From positions 186,001 to 250,000 of the forward strand of contig NZ_FXAJ01000005.1 of assembly GCF_900177535.1 (NCBI RefSeq): 64,000 nucleotides of DNA, in the 5' to 3' direction. Positions 43,454 to 50,901 of this stretch are shown in pieces (within the stretch, counting starts at the first letter, position 1; each line of letters begins with the position of its first letter). This DNA comes from Priestia filamentosa (GTDB lineage Bacteria; Bacillota; Bacilli; Bacillales; Bacillaceae_H). The notes under the pieces were generated by a model. The model had not been told where the DNA came from and did no database searches. It saw nothing but the letters and a program-made list of their open reading frames with translations. A program made the position numbers and the translations under genes.

Positions 43454-43804
43454 ATGAAAATCACCATTATCTCTCTCATTATTGTAATCGGAATTTTTAT
43501 ATTTGTTATTGAGTCTGTAAGAAGAGGGATTCTTGAAACAAAGTACTCAATCATTTGGATTTTAACATGCTTAGGAATTGGTATTTTGAGTGCCAACTCT
43601 TCCCTTATCAATAAAATTGCTGATGTGCTTAACGTATACTATGCTCCATCAATCCTTTTTTTGTTTGGAATGCTTTTTCTTATTATTGTAATCTTTGACT
43701 TAACCCGACGGATTTCTAAAATGAATCAGCAGCTTGTCACATTAACACAAGAATATGCCATCTTAAAACAAAAATATGAAGAAAAAGGACAACACCAACA
43801 GTGA
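43454..43804 (+). CDS. DUF2304 membrane protein
   Basis: A 116-aa protein with three hydrophobic segments (about 4-20, 33-47, 66-86) and a charged coiled C-terminus (MNQQLVTLTQEYAILKQKYE). This is the DUF2304 pattern, including RRGILETKYSIIWIL. DUF2304 genes often sit next to GT2 polyprenyl-phosphate sugar synthases, as here (4-bp gap), suggesting a membrane partner for the soluble GT2. AAGGAG precedes the ATG. The next gene overlaps by 4 bases. Confidence 0.85.
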   Translation: MKITIISLIIVIGIFIFVIESVRRGILETKYSIIWILTCLGIGILSANSSLINKIADVLNVYYAPSILFLFGMLFLIIVIFDLTRRISKMNQQLVTLTQEYAILKQKYEEKGQHQQ

Positions 43805-44142
43805 TTTATATTCTAATACTCTTAAATATTCTAATGCTCGTAACAGGACAAATTCTCTGGAAAGTAGCTGTAGCTAACGTTGATGCTTGGACTTTGCAAA
43901 AAGCTATTTCCGTTCTTCTTTCTCCATTCTTTATTGGTGGAGGGATTCTTTACGTTTTAGCTACTGGCTTATGGCTTGTTATCTTATCAAAGCTCCCTTT
44001 AAGCATAGCTTATCCCTTTCAAAGCATAAGCTATGTACTTGGAGCTATCGCTGCTTTTCTTATTTTCAAAGAAACTGTTACAGCTCAACAATGGTTTGGT
44101 ATTTTTGTCATTATTATAGGTGTTTATTTCATAGCCCGATAA
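43801..44142 (+). CDS. Four-helix EamA/SMR-type transporter, probable lipid-sugar flippase
   Basis: A 113-aa protein with four membrane helices. LPLSIAYPFQSISYVLGAIA and FKETVTAQQWFGIFVIIIG are EamA/SMR hallmarks, similar in size to ArnE/ArnF. The start is GTG, overlapping the DUF2304 stop (GTGA). Between a lipid-phosphate-sugar synthase and a GT-C transferase, the best role is flipping undecaprenyl-phosphate-sugar outward (inference from context and ArnEF). A drug-efflux role is less likely. Confidence 0.8.
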   Translation: MIYILILLNILMLVTGQILWKVAVANVDAWTLQKAISVLLSPFFIGGGILYVLATGLWLVILSKLPLSIAYPFQSISYVLGAIAAFLIFKETVTAQQWFGIFVIIIGVYFIAR

Positions 44143-44176
44143 TATTACTCAGTGAAACTTTGGAGGAAAATTTAAC

Positions 44177-45472
44177 ATGATGAAACTTGTAAAATTTCAC
44201 ACCGCTTTTCTACTACTACTTCTTCTCTATTTAGTTTTTAACCTTTTCCTTCTGTTCACACATCCAGGCCTTGTGTTTAACAGGCCTGATATTTTTGGAG
44301 AACCGATTTCTACGTACGGTTCACGAGATGCTTCCTTGTATGCAAAAATGGCTTGGCAACTTATTCATGAAGGATTTTACGGATACAACGCAACTGTTTC
44401 AAATGCTTATGTAACATATGGGCAACCTCTTTATCTTGTAGCTATCTTTAAAGTTGCAGAACTTTTTAATACAAATCATATTATGCTCTACCGATTATCT
44501 AATATGATATTAAACATTGGTGCCTTAATCCTTATTTATGTAATTGCTCAAAAACTTTTTCACCATCGTGTTGTTAGCTTTATTGCGGCTTTCTTATTTG
44601 CAATACATCCAGCACCAACTCACTACTTTCAAACAGCACTAACAGAAACACCAACAATCTTTTTATTCCTATTAACAACCTTTATCTTTATTATTGCCCT
44701 TCAAAAAGGAGAATACCGCTATCATATTTTATTTGGAATTGTGGCTTCTATTCTCCTGATGTTTAGAGCTTCACCAGCTCTCTTACTTTGGCTCGCATGG
44801 GGTATTGTTGTATATCGAAATGGATTTAAAAAAGGGGTTAGGATTGGTTTAATATGGTGTATTGGGCCTATTCTAGTTATGGCTCCATGGGCGATTCGAA
44901 ACTATGTAATGTTTGATCATATGTTTCTTTTTTCATCACATGGTTCAAACCCGCTCATTGCTGGAACTAATCCTTTTTACCTTGATGATTTTTCCCTATA
45001 CGTACAGCAAGCAAAAGAGCTTGGAATGAGCACTGAAGAATTTTCCTTACATAAAATTCTAACTGGTCTACAAGATAATTTCCCACTTTACTTCTCATGG
45101 CTTACAATTGGAAAAACAACGTGGCTTTTTGTCGATCAAGCAGGGAACCCTGATGGACTTGGTGCATATGCTCACCTTTTACCAAACTGGATTGAAAAGC
45201 TTTCTAAATATCAAAACTTGCTCACAGTTGCGGCCGGCTTTCTTTTTGCACTCATTTATTGTAAAAGAAAACCTGTCTTGTGCTTAGTTCTCTCTATTAT
45301 TATTTATATTTGTTTCTCTAATGTCTTCCTTACCCTTCCACGCTATGGATTACTTATTTATCCTTTCCTCTGTATGCTAACTGGATATGGAATCGTAGAT
45401 ATTGGAACAAAAGTGATCAAACGTTTAAAAGAGCGAAAAGTAAAAATGAAAGAAACATCTGCTAAATATTAA
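44177..45472 (+). CDS. GT-C glycosyltransferase (ArnT/PMT-like)
   Basis: A 431-aa protein with about eleven helices. The first external loop contains YGSRDASLYAKMAW, placing an acidic residue where GT-C enzymes bind the lipid-phosphate-sugar. PAPTHYFQTALTETPTIFLF and FRASPALLLWLAWG match the GT39/ArnT-type core. It would transfer the flipped sugar to an external acceptor, perhaps SCWP or S-layer protein. GGAGG lies before tandem ATG codons. Last gene of the plus operon; ends at a strong palindromic terminator. Confidence 0.83.
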   Translation: MMKLVKFHTAFLLLLLLYLVFNLFLLFTHPGLVFNRPDIFGEPISTYGSRDASLYAKMAWQLIHEGFYGYNATVSNAYVTYGQPLYLVAIFKVAELFNTNHIMLYRLSNMILNIGALILIYVIAQKLFHHRVVSFIAAFLFAIHPAPTHYFQTALTETPTIFLFLLTTFIFIIALQKGEYRYHILFGIVASILLMFRASPALLLWLAWGIVVYRNGFKKGVRIGLIWCIGPILVMAPWAIRNYVMFDHMFLFSSHGSNPLIAGTNPFYLDDFSLYVQQAKELGMSTEEFSLHKILTGLQDNFPLYFSWLTIGKTTWLFVDQAGNPDGLGAYAHLLPNWIEKLSKYQNLLTVAAGFLFALIYCKRKPVLCLVLSIIIYICFSNVFLTLPRYGLLIYPFLCMLTGYGIVDIGTKVIKRLKERKVKMKETSAKY

Positions 45473-45506
45473 AAAACGTGTAGAGAAGCTTCTCTACACG
45501 TTTTTT
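45471..45506. terminator. Bidirectional terminator, perfect palindrome
   Basis: A 36-bp uninterrupted palindrome: an 18-bp arm AAAAAACGTGTAGAGAAG and its exact complement. Shared by the convergent GT-C genes. Confidence 0.9.
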
Positions 45507-46987
45507 GCTACCTCTTGTGGAGGCGATAATTTTTCTTTTTGACTTTTAACTTTCTTACTTTCAACAAACAAACTAAATCCATAACTTCCTATAATAATGA
45601 ACGATGGGATAATGAAGAAACGGTAACGTGTTTGGATTTCAATAAGAAAATGAATACAAATATATCCAATAATAAGCAATAAAAAGAGGGATTGATTCAT
45701 ATTACTCTTTCGGATGAGACTGTATAATAAGCCAAGAATGCTACCAATAGCAATTGTCATGTACATAATTCGCTCACCAACATAAAAAATGTTATGAATA
45801 AATGATTGCCCTTGATAGCCAACACTCCACTTGATTGACGCATCTAAATCTCCCCACATTTTTTCGGATTTATTCCACATCAAATCAACGACAGCATCTT
45901 TATCTTCTAATCTTTCTTTAATAAGCTCTTTTTCAGCTTCTGTGCGCTCTTTTCCTAGCGTATATTGAGTCATAAAATTACTGTCTTCCGTTGAATACTG
46001 GCCAACTGTCTCATGGTTAAATCCAAGCACAAACTTCCACATTGGGTTGCGGTTTGATAATGGATAATCTGTTACGTCAGCTGTCATAAAGGCAAAACTT
46101 ACCCCATAATGAAGAAGATAAAAAACAGCAACGATCCCAATAAATTTCTTAGCCACTGTCTTTTTTCGATCTTTCTTACTGCTTATAAACTGTAAAAACA
46201 TATAGCAAAATAATGCAACTAAAATAAATGCTCCAAGCGGACGCATAATATCTCCAAGTGAAAGAAGAATCCCAATAAAGAACCAACTGCTTTTGTGGTC
46301 TACTCCATTTTTCACAAGTAAATAAAATCCGGCGTAAAATAAGATAATTGCAATATATTGATTTGTTAATACAGAGGTCATAAAGATACTTGGTAAGTAT
46401 AATGAATAAAAGACACCTGCAACTCTACCTGCAGCCTCATTAAAAACATGCGTACCAATTTTATAAACCAAAAAGACAGTTCCAACTCCATATATGACAT
46501 TTAGAAGTTTAAGTACAAATGCTCCTCCATCAAAAATAGATAAAACAAGAGCTTGATACATTGTAAAACCAATTTGGTACACCCATGATAAGAAGTATGG
46601 CGTTTGACTAAATGAGAAGTCTCCCTTACTCGCATCCACAGCAGCTGTATACAACACATTAAAATCAGATTGAATTGGTGTATCTACAACAAGAATCCAT
46701 ATAAAGCGCAGTAAAAAAGCAACGCTTAACATTACAATTAAAAATGTCTTCTGACTTAACTTTTTTACATAGGAAGAAATTAAAAAGATAATCAACCCAT
46801 AGATAATAACGCCCATTGCTATCACTAGATTAGCTGTATTACTTGAAAGATTTAACTGTCCTACTTTTAGAAATTGAGATGTTGCTTCCCATGAAAAAAC
46901 AAAGATGGCTCCAAAAATAACTAAAGTAAGTAGAACGAGAAATTTGTTAAAAAGACCACTAACAGCATTCATATTGAAATTCGACAT
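45494..46987 (-). CDS. GT-C membrane glycosyltransferase, paralogue 1
   Basis: A 497-aa protein with about twelve helices. The first large external loop holds VDTPIQSDFNVLY, with the conserved Asp of GT-C enzymes. Central segments SVLTNQYIAIILFY, GDIMRPLGAFIL and YPLSNRNPMWKFVLGFNHET are almost the same in the second GT-C gene at 48782, so the two are paralogues. It is separated from gtrA by its own promoter-hairpin element. The acceptor is unknown. AAGGAG precedes the ATG. It is probably the third, external step of a GtrAB-type system. Confidence 0.83.
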   Translation of the reverse strand: MSNFNMNAVSGLFNKFLVLLTLVIFGAIFVFSWEATSQFLKVGQLNLSSNTANLVIAMGVIIYGLIIFLISSYVKKLSQKTFLIVMLSVAFLLRFIWILVVDTPIQSDFNVLYTAAVDASKGDFSFSQTPYFLSWVYQIGFTMYQALVLSIFDGGAFVLKLLNVIYGVGTVFLVYKIGTHVFNEAAGRVAGVFYSLYLPSIFMTSVLTNQYIAIILFYAGFYLLVKNGVDHKSSWFFIGILLSLGDIMRPLGAFILVALFCYMFLQFISSKKDRKKTVAKKFIGIVAVFYLLHYGVSFAFMTADVTDYPLSNRNPMWKFVLGFNHETVGQYSTEDSNFMTQYTLGKERTEAEKELIKERLEDKDAVVDLMWNKSEKMWGDLDASIKWSVGYQGQSFIHNIFYVGERIMYMTIAIGSILGLLYSLIRKSNMNQSLFLLLIIGYICIHFLIEIQTRYRFFIIPSFIIIGSYGFSLFVESKKVKSQKEKLSPPQEVAKNV

Positions 46988-47040
46988 ATCGTATATACTC
47001 CTTACTTAATTGCTTGAAACGCTATACACTTCATAAATAA

Positions 47041-47137
47041 AAAAGTTCACTTTCAACGCTTGTACTGTCTTAAGTGAACTTTTTAATTCTACTTTTCAAT
47101 ATGCTTAATTATACTGTATTCCGTTTTTGAAAACTAG
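47041..47137 (-). promoter_or_regulatory. Promoter-plus-hairpin leader element, copy 1
   Basis: On the minus strand: CTAGT (47137-47133), CG after an A-run (to 47122), TATAATTAAG (47113-47104), 23 bp, then a 12-bp perfect hairpin AAAAGTTCACTT / AAGTGAACTTTT (47084-47041) with a T-run. The ATG of the GT-C gene is 54 bp further. The same parts occur with the same phasing at 48668-48763. It could be an attenuator or simply a terminator next to a promoter. Confidence 0.6.
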
Positions 47138-47210
47138 ATAGAAAAGGCTTAGTCTTCCATACACTTTACAGGAGAAAAAGCCCTCTTCTTTCCATCAGCT
47201 TCTTCTTCCT

Positions 47211-47624
47211 TTACTCTACTGCTCTCTCTTCTTTATTCTTAAAAATAAAGTACTTACTTGCTATATAATTAACAAGAATAACAACAATGTTCGCTAAAAT
47301 TTTAGCAATAATATCATCAACTGAAAGCCAACTAACACATATAATCATAATAGCAAGATCTAATACGTATGAAAGCCCCCTAAAAAAGAAAAATGAAAGA
47401 AGTTCTCTAAATATAATGCTAGTAGTAAGAGTTTTGCTCTTAAATACATAAAGCTTGTTTGTGACAAAAGCAAATAGAACAGATATAATCCAAGCAAACG
47501 TTGTGGCCCACCTATAGTCTACTGAGAAGCCCTTTGTAAGTAAAATATATAAAACAATGTTCACTACTGTTGTGAGCACTCCAAAAACAAGATAGCTAAT
47601 CATCTCTTTTGTTCGGCTGTTCAT
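47211..47624 (-). CDS. GtrA-family membrane protein (lipid-sugar flippase)
   Basis: A 137-aa protein with four helices and the GtrA pattern: YLVFGVLTTVVNIVLYILLT, WATTFAWIISVLFAFVTNKL and the basic C-terminus (SKYFIFKNKEE). GtrA proteins are thought to flip undecaprenyl-phosphate-sugar. It starts 2 bp after gtrB's stop with AAGGGGA upstream. With GtrB and a GT-C enzyme it forms a three-part system like GtrA/CsbB/YfhO in B. subtilis. Confidence 0.9.
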   Translation of the reverse strand: MNSRTKEMISYLVFGVLTTVVNIVLYILLTKGFSVDYRWATTFAWIISVLFAFVTNKLYVFKSKTLTTSIIFRELLSFFFFRGLSYVLDLAIMIICVSWLSVDDIIAKILANIVVILVNYIASKYFIFKNKEERAVE

Positions 47625-47626
47625 CT

Positions 47627-48604
47627 TTAAATCCCCTTAGATTCATAATGACGTTCTTTTTTCTCAAACATCACTTTCTCATTGTTATATTCATCAACAA
47701 AATAAAGTGGACGACGTTTCGTCTCAGTGAATATTTTTCCTAGATACTCTCCAATAATCCCTAAGGAAATAAGCTGAATGCCTCCTAGGAATAACATGAC
47801 TGTCATCAAGGACGGATAGCCTTGAACCATTTCCCCAACAACCAAGGTCTTTACGATAATAAAAATCATGTATATAAATGCACAAAGTGAAATAGTAAAG
47901 CCAAAGTAAGTTGATAAGCGAAGCGGAGCTGTTGTAAAGGATGTAATACCTTCAATGGCTAAATCCATAAGCTTTTTATAATTCCATTTTGTCTCACCAG
48001 CCGCTCTTGGATTACGGTCAAATAAAATTTCCTTCTTATGATAACCAATCCAGCTGAACATCCCTTTTGTATAACGCTGTGTTTCACGTAGTGTACGAAG
48101 AGCATCGATACAACGACGATCAAGCAAACGAAAATCTCCTGTGTTTTCTTGAACAGGAATCTTCGTGATTTTTTGAAGCACGCGGTAGAATGTTTTAGCT
48201 GTCCACTTTTTCATCCATGTCTCTCCTGCTCTGCTTCTTCGTTTTGCAAAAACATCATCATAACCTTGCTCCCAATATTTAATCATCTCAGGTATAAGTT
48301 CTGGCGGGTCTTGAAGGTCAGCATCAATAATAATAACCGCATCCCCTTTAGCATAATCAAATCCTGCCATCATACCTATTTCTTTTCCAAAGTTTCTCGA
48401 TAAATCAACATATGAAATGCGATGATCTGTTTCACGCATTTCTTTAATAATTTCTAACGTTCTATCTTTACTTCCATCATTGATAAACAAAAGTTCAAAA
48501 TCATAGTTTGGAATAGCTTCAATCACAAACGTCAACTTCTCATATAGCTGCTCCAACACATCTTCTTCATTATAGGCTGGAATTATAATTGAAATAGTCT
48601 TCAA
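47627..48604 (-). CDS. GtrB-like undecaprenyl-phosphate glycosyltransferase (GT2)
   Basis: A 325-aa protein. The GT2 domain (1-230) has SIIIPAYNEEDVLEQL, LFINDGSKDRTLEII, DADLQDPPELIPEM and TGDFRLLDR. Two C-terminal membrane helices (about 235-255 and 268-290) match the GtrB/CsbB family. It transfers a sugar from UDP- to undecaprenyl-phosphate. The start is a TTG at 48604, eight bases after AAAGGAG. A promoter-hairpin element lies 64 bp upstream. It differs from the plus-strand GT2 (42742), which lacks the membrane part. Confidence 0.93.
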   Translation of the reverse strand: MKTISIIIPAYNEEDVLEQLYEKLTFVIEAIPNYDFELLFINDGSKDRTLEIIKEMRETDHRISYVDLSRNFGKEIGMMAGFDYAKGDAVIIIDADLQDPPELIPEMIKYWEQGYDDVFAKRRSRAGETWMKKWTAKTFYRVLQKITKIPVQENTGDFRLLDRRCIDALRTLRETQRYTKGMFSWIGYHKKEILFDRNPRAAGETKWNYKKLMDLAIEGITSFTTAPLRLSTYFGFTISLCAFIYMIFIIVKTLVVGEMVQGYPSLMTVMLFLGGIQLISLGIIGEYLGKIFTETKRRPLYFVDEYNNEKVMFEKKERHYESKGI

Positions 48605-48667
48605 TGATTTTTCTCCTTTCTATTAAATCTATTTTAGTGCCTCTCTATACAAAATAGTCCATCCAAC

Positions 48668-48763
48668 AAAAAAGTTCACTTACGTCTAAAAAATAGAGCG
48701 GAAGTGAACTAAATTCCCGATTTCTGCCACTTAATTATAACTTATCTCGTTTTTTTCTACTAG
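48668..48763 (-). promoter_or_regulatory. Promoter-plus-hairpin leader element, copy 2
   Basis: On the minus strand: CTAGT (48763-48759), CG after an A-run (to 48748), TATAATTAAG (48739-48730), 19 bp, then a 9-bp perfect stem AGTTCACTT / AAGTGAACT (48710-48673) followed by six T. Distances from CTAGT to CG (11) and CG to TATAATTAAG (8 between) equal those in copy 1 at 47041-47137. It precedes gtrB. Confidence 0.6.
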
Positions 48764-48781
48764 TAACACAGTGAAAGTCAT

Positions 48782-50275
48782 TCATAGCTTAAGATTGCTT
48801 CTTATCCTTCCTCTCCCCCCACTTAAAAATTTAGTATGATAAAAAAGTGTAACGAATCCTAAGGAAGCGATAATAGCTAGTGCTGGGTTGATAAAAAAAC
48901 GATACTTAGTTTGTACTTCAACGAGAAGATGAACAAGAACATAGCCAAGAATAAGAATAAGGAAAAAAGCTTTCCTTTTATCCATCTCTGTTCGAAAAGA
49001 AAAGAGTAAATAGGCTATCCCTCCAAAGAGTAAAAGAAGAAACATCATTCGTTCTGAGGCATAGAGCACTTTATGAATTACTTGAGCAGATTCCTTTTGA
49101 TGTCCCATGCTCCAGAAAATAGATTCATCTCGTATTCCCCACATGTTGTTAAACTTCTTCCAAAGTAAAACAGCCACCTCACTCTTATCTTCTAAGCGCT
49201 CTTTAATAAGCTCCTTTTCCACTTCATTACGTTCTGTACCTAATGAATAACGAGCAACATATTCTGCATCCTCTACTGAATATTGACCTTCTGTTTCGTG
49301 ATTAAATCCAAGAACAAATTTCCAGAGTGGATTGCGGTTAGAAAGCGGGTATTCTGTAATTCCCCATGCAATGAAAGAAGCACTTATAAGGTAGTGAACA
49401 AAGTAAAATACCACAAATATCCCTATAAACTTTTTTACTACTCTTTCTTTATGTATCCTACCCTTCTTGAGGAAAGCTAAAAACACGTAGCAAGAAACAG
49501 CGAGTAAAATAAATGCGCCGAGCGGCCTCATGATATCTCCTATAGCTAATAAAGCACCAATAAAGATCCAGTTCCATTTATGATTAATGCCGTTCTTAAT
49601 AAGAAGATAGAAAGCCCAATAAAAGAAAAAGATAGCGATGTATTGATTTGTTAAAACAGAGGTCATTACAATAGCTGGGATGTAAAAGGCATAAAAGATT
49701 CCTGCTATTCTCCCTGCAAGTTCATTAAATAGAAGCGATGAAGTCTTATAAGTAAAGAAAACTGTGCCTACTCCATACAACACATTAAAAAACTTGATAC
49801 TAAATGTTCCTTCACCAAATAAGGAAAGCAAAAACGATTCATATACCGTAAACCCAAGTTGATATGGCCAAGAATAGAAGTATTCTCGCTGAATTGGTGC
49901 CCAATCCCTATAAAAAATTCCAACTGCTCCATCATACATAGCTCTAAAGTCTGTTGCAGGTGGTGTATTGATAGTTAAGATCCAAACAAGACGCACTGAA
50001 AAAGATACGCATATAAGCAAAAATAAAAAAGTATGACTTTTTAGCTTCCTAATATAGTAGCTTAGTGAAAATAACAGTGCTCCTAATATAATAAGAAGAA
50101 ACAATACTAGAAAAAAGGCACCTAAGTTGGAAAATCCCAATCGCTCCTCAATATATTGTTGTTCTGTTCTCCACGAAAAATAAAACATCAGTCCCAAAAA
50201 AGAAAGTGTCATTATTATTAAAAGCTTATATAATCCCTTATTTAATTCATTAATCAATGTTGCCTTCACCTTCAT
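48782..50275 (-). CDS. GT-C membrane glycosyltransferase, paralogue 2
   Basis: A 497-aa protein, the same length as its paralogue at 45494 and colinear with it. Shared blocks include SVLTNQYIAI, GDIMRPLGAFIL, YPLSNRNP(L/M)WKFVLGFNHET and EKELIKERLEDK. The loop Asp is kept in INTPPATDFRAMY. The N- and C-terminal thirds differ most, so donor lipid use is probably shared and acceptor may differ. The ribosome site is weak (GTGG). It lies upstream of gtrB, giving the order GT-C2, gtrB, gtrA, GT-C1. Confidence 0.83.
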   Translation of the reverse strand: MKVKATLINELNKGLYKLLIIMTLSFLGLMFYFSWRTEQQYIEERLGFSNLGAFFLVLFLLIILGALLFSLSYYIRKLKSHTFLFLLICVSFSVRLVWILTINTPPATDFRAMYDGAVGIFYRDWAPIQREYFYSWPYQLGFTVYESFLLSLFGEGTFSIKFFNVLYGVGTVFFTYKTSSLLFNELAGRIAGIFYAFYIPAIVMTSVLTNQYIAIFFFYWAFYLLIKNGINHKWNWIFIGALLAIGDIMRPLGAFILLAVSCYVFLAFLKKGRIHKERVVKKFIGIFVVFYFVHYLISASFIAWGITEYPLSNRNPLWKFVLGFNHETEGQYSVEDAEYVARYSLGTERNEVEKELIKERLEDKSEVAVLLWKKFNNMWGIRDESIFWSMGHQKESAQVIHKVLYASERMMFLLLLFGGIAYLLFSFRTEMDKRKAFFLILILGYVLVHLLVEVQTKYRFFINPALAIIASLGFVTLFYHTKFLSGGRGRIRSNLKL

Positions 50276-50317
50276 CCACTAGTTCTTTTGTTATGAATAT
50301 TTATCTTATATACGTTG

Positions 50318-50362
50318 ATTATACCTTATTTTGGAATTTTCATAAAACTAAGTGCGCACTTA
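50318..50362 (-). promoter_or_regulatory. Promoter and palindrome upstream of GT-C paralogue 2
   Basis: TATAAT (minus, 50323-50318) with TTTATG 17 bp upstream, and just beyond it a perfect 14-bp palindrome TAAGTGCGCACTTA (50349-50362), a candidate operator. Confidence 0.45.
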
Positions 50363-50369
50363 TTTATAT

Positions 50370-50401
50370 AAAAAAGCCAACCACAGATGTGATTGGCTTT
50401 T
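50370..50401 (-). terminator. S-layer gene terminator
   Basis: On the minus strand a 13-bp stem from AAAGCCAATCACA to TGTGGTTGGCTTT (one G-U pair) with a 2-base loop and T-run, 14 bp after the distal S-layer stop codon. It lies beyond the premature stop, so the full frame is one transcript. Confidence 0.85.
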
Positions 50402-50415
50402 ACGATGAGCTCCTA

Positions 50416-50901
50416 TTATTTAGGAACGTTTACGCTAGTTGCTTTAATTGCGTTACCAGCAAGATCTTGTACAGATGCAATATTAATTGTTTGCTCAGCT
50501 TTTGGAGCACTTGCAAACGAAAGAATAACTTTCTTACCAGTTGAATCATCTAGTTCTACTTCCGTTGCCTCACTCTCTACAACTTGGCCTTGTTGTTTAA
50601 CTACATAGTTTTTAACGTTTTCAGCCGTATCTTCAGTTACTTGTTCATCAAATGTTAAAACAAATGTATTGTTAGGGATACCATCCGTAGCATCTGTTTC
50701 TTTATCTGCACGTGCTACAGACACTGCAGGCACTTTAGTATCTAGAGTCACCTTGGCTGTCTCATCAGTTACAACATTGCCATAACCATCGTTAGCACGA
50801 ACAACCACTAAATAATTCCCATCAACTGAAGGTAATTTATAGTTGATAGTGAAATTCTCTTCATTAGAGTTGAAGCTTCCATCGTTAGGAGTTACACCAG
50901 T
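50416..50901 (-). pseudogene. Distal part of the S-layer gene, beyond an in-frame TAA
   Basis: 161 codons that continue in the same frame as the upstream S-layer gene after TAA at 50904-50902. It begins TGVTPNDGSFNSNEENFTIN, matching the repeat pattern seen earlier in the protein (DGSFNEKSENYEF), continues with an Ig-like end (VVVRANDGYGNVVTDETAKV) and ends in a bacterial Ig-like domain (NNTFVLTFDEQVTEDTAEN ... DLAGNAIKATSV). It has no ribosome site of its own. The natural stop is followed by the terminator. It is clearly the C-terminal end of the original S-layer protein. Confidence 0.85.

Noticed and set aside
50416-50808. Independent 130-aa gene after the S-layer gene
   Set aside because: No ribosome site, begins mid-domain, and 31 further in-frame codons link it to the S-layer TAA.
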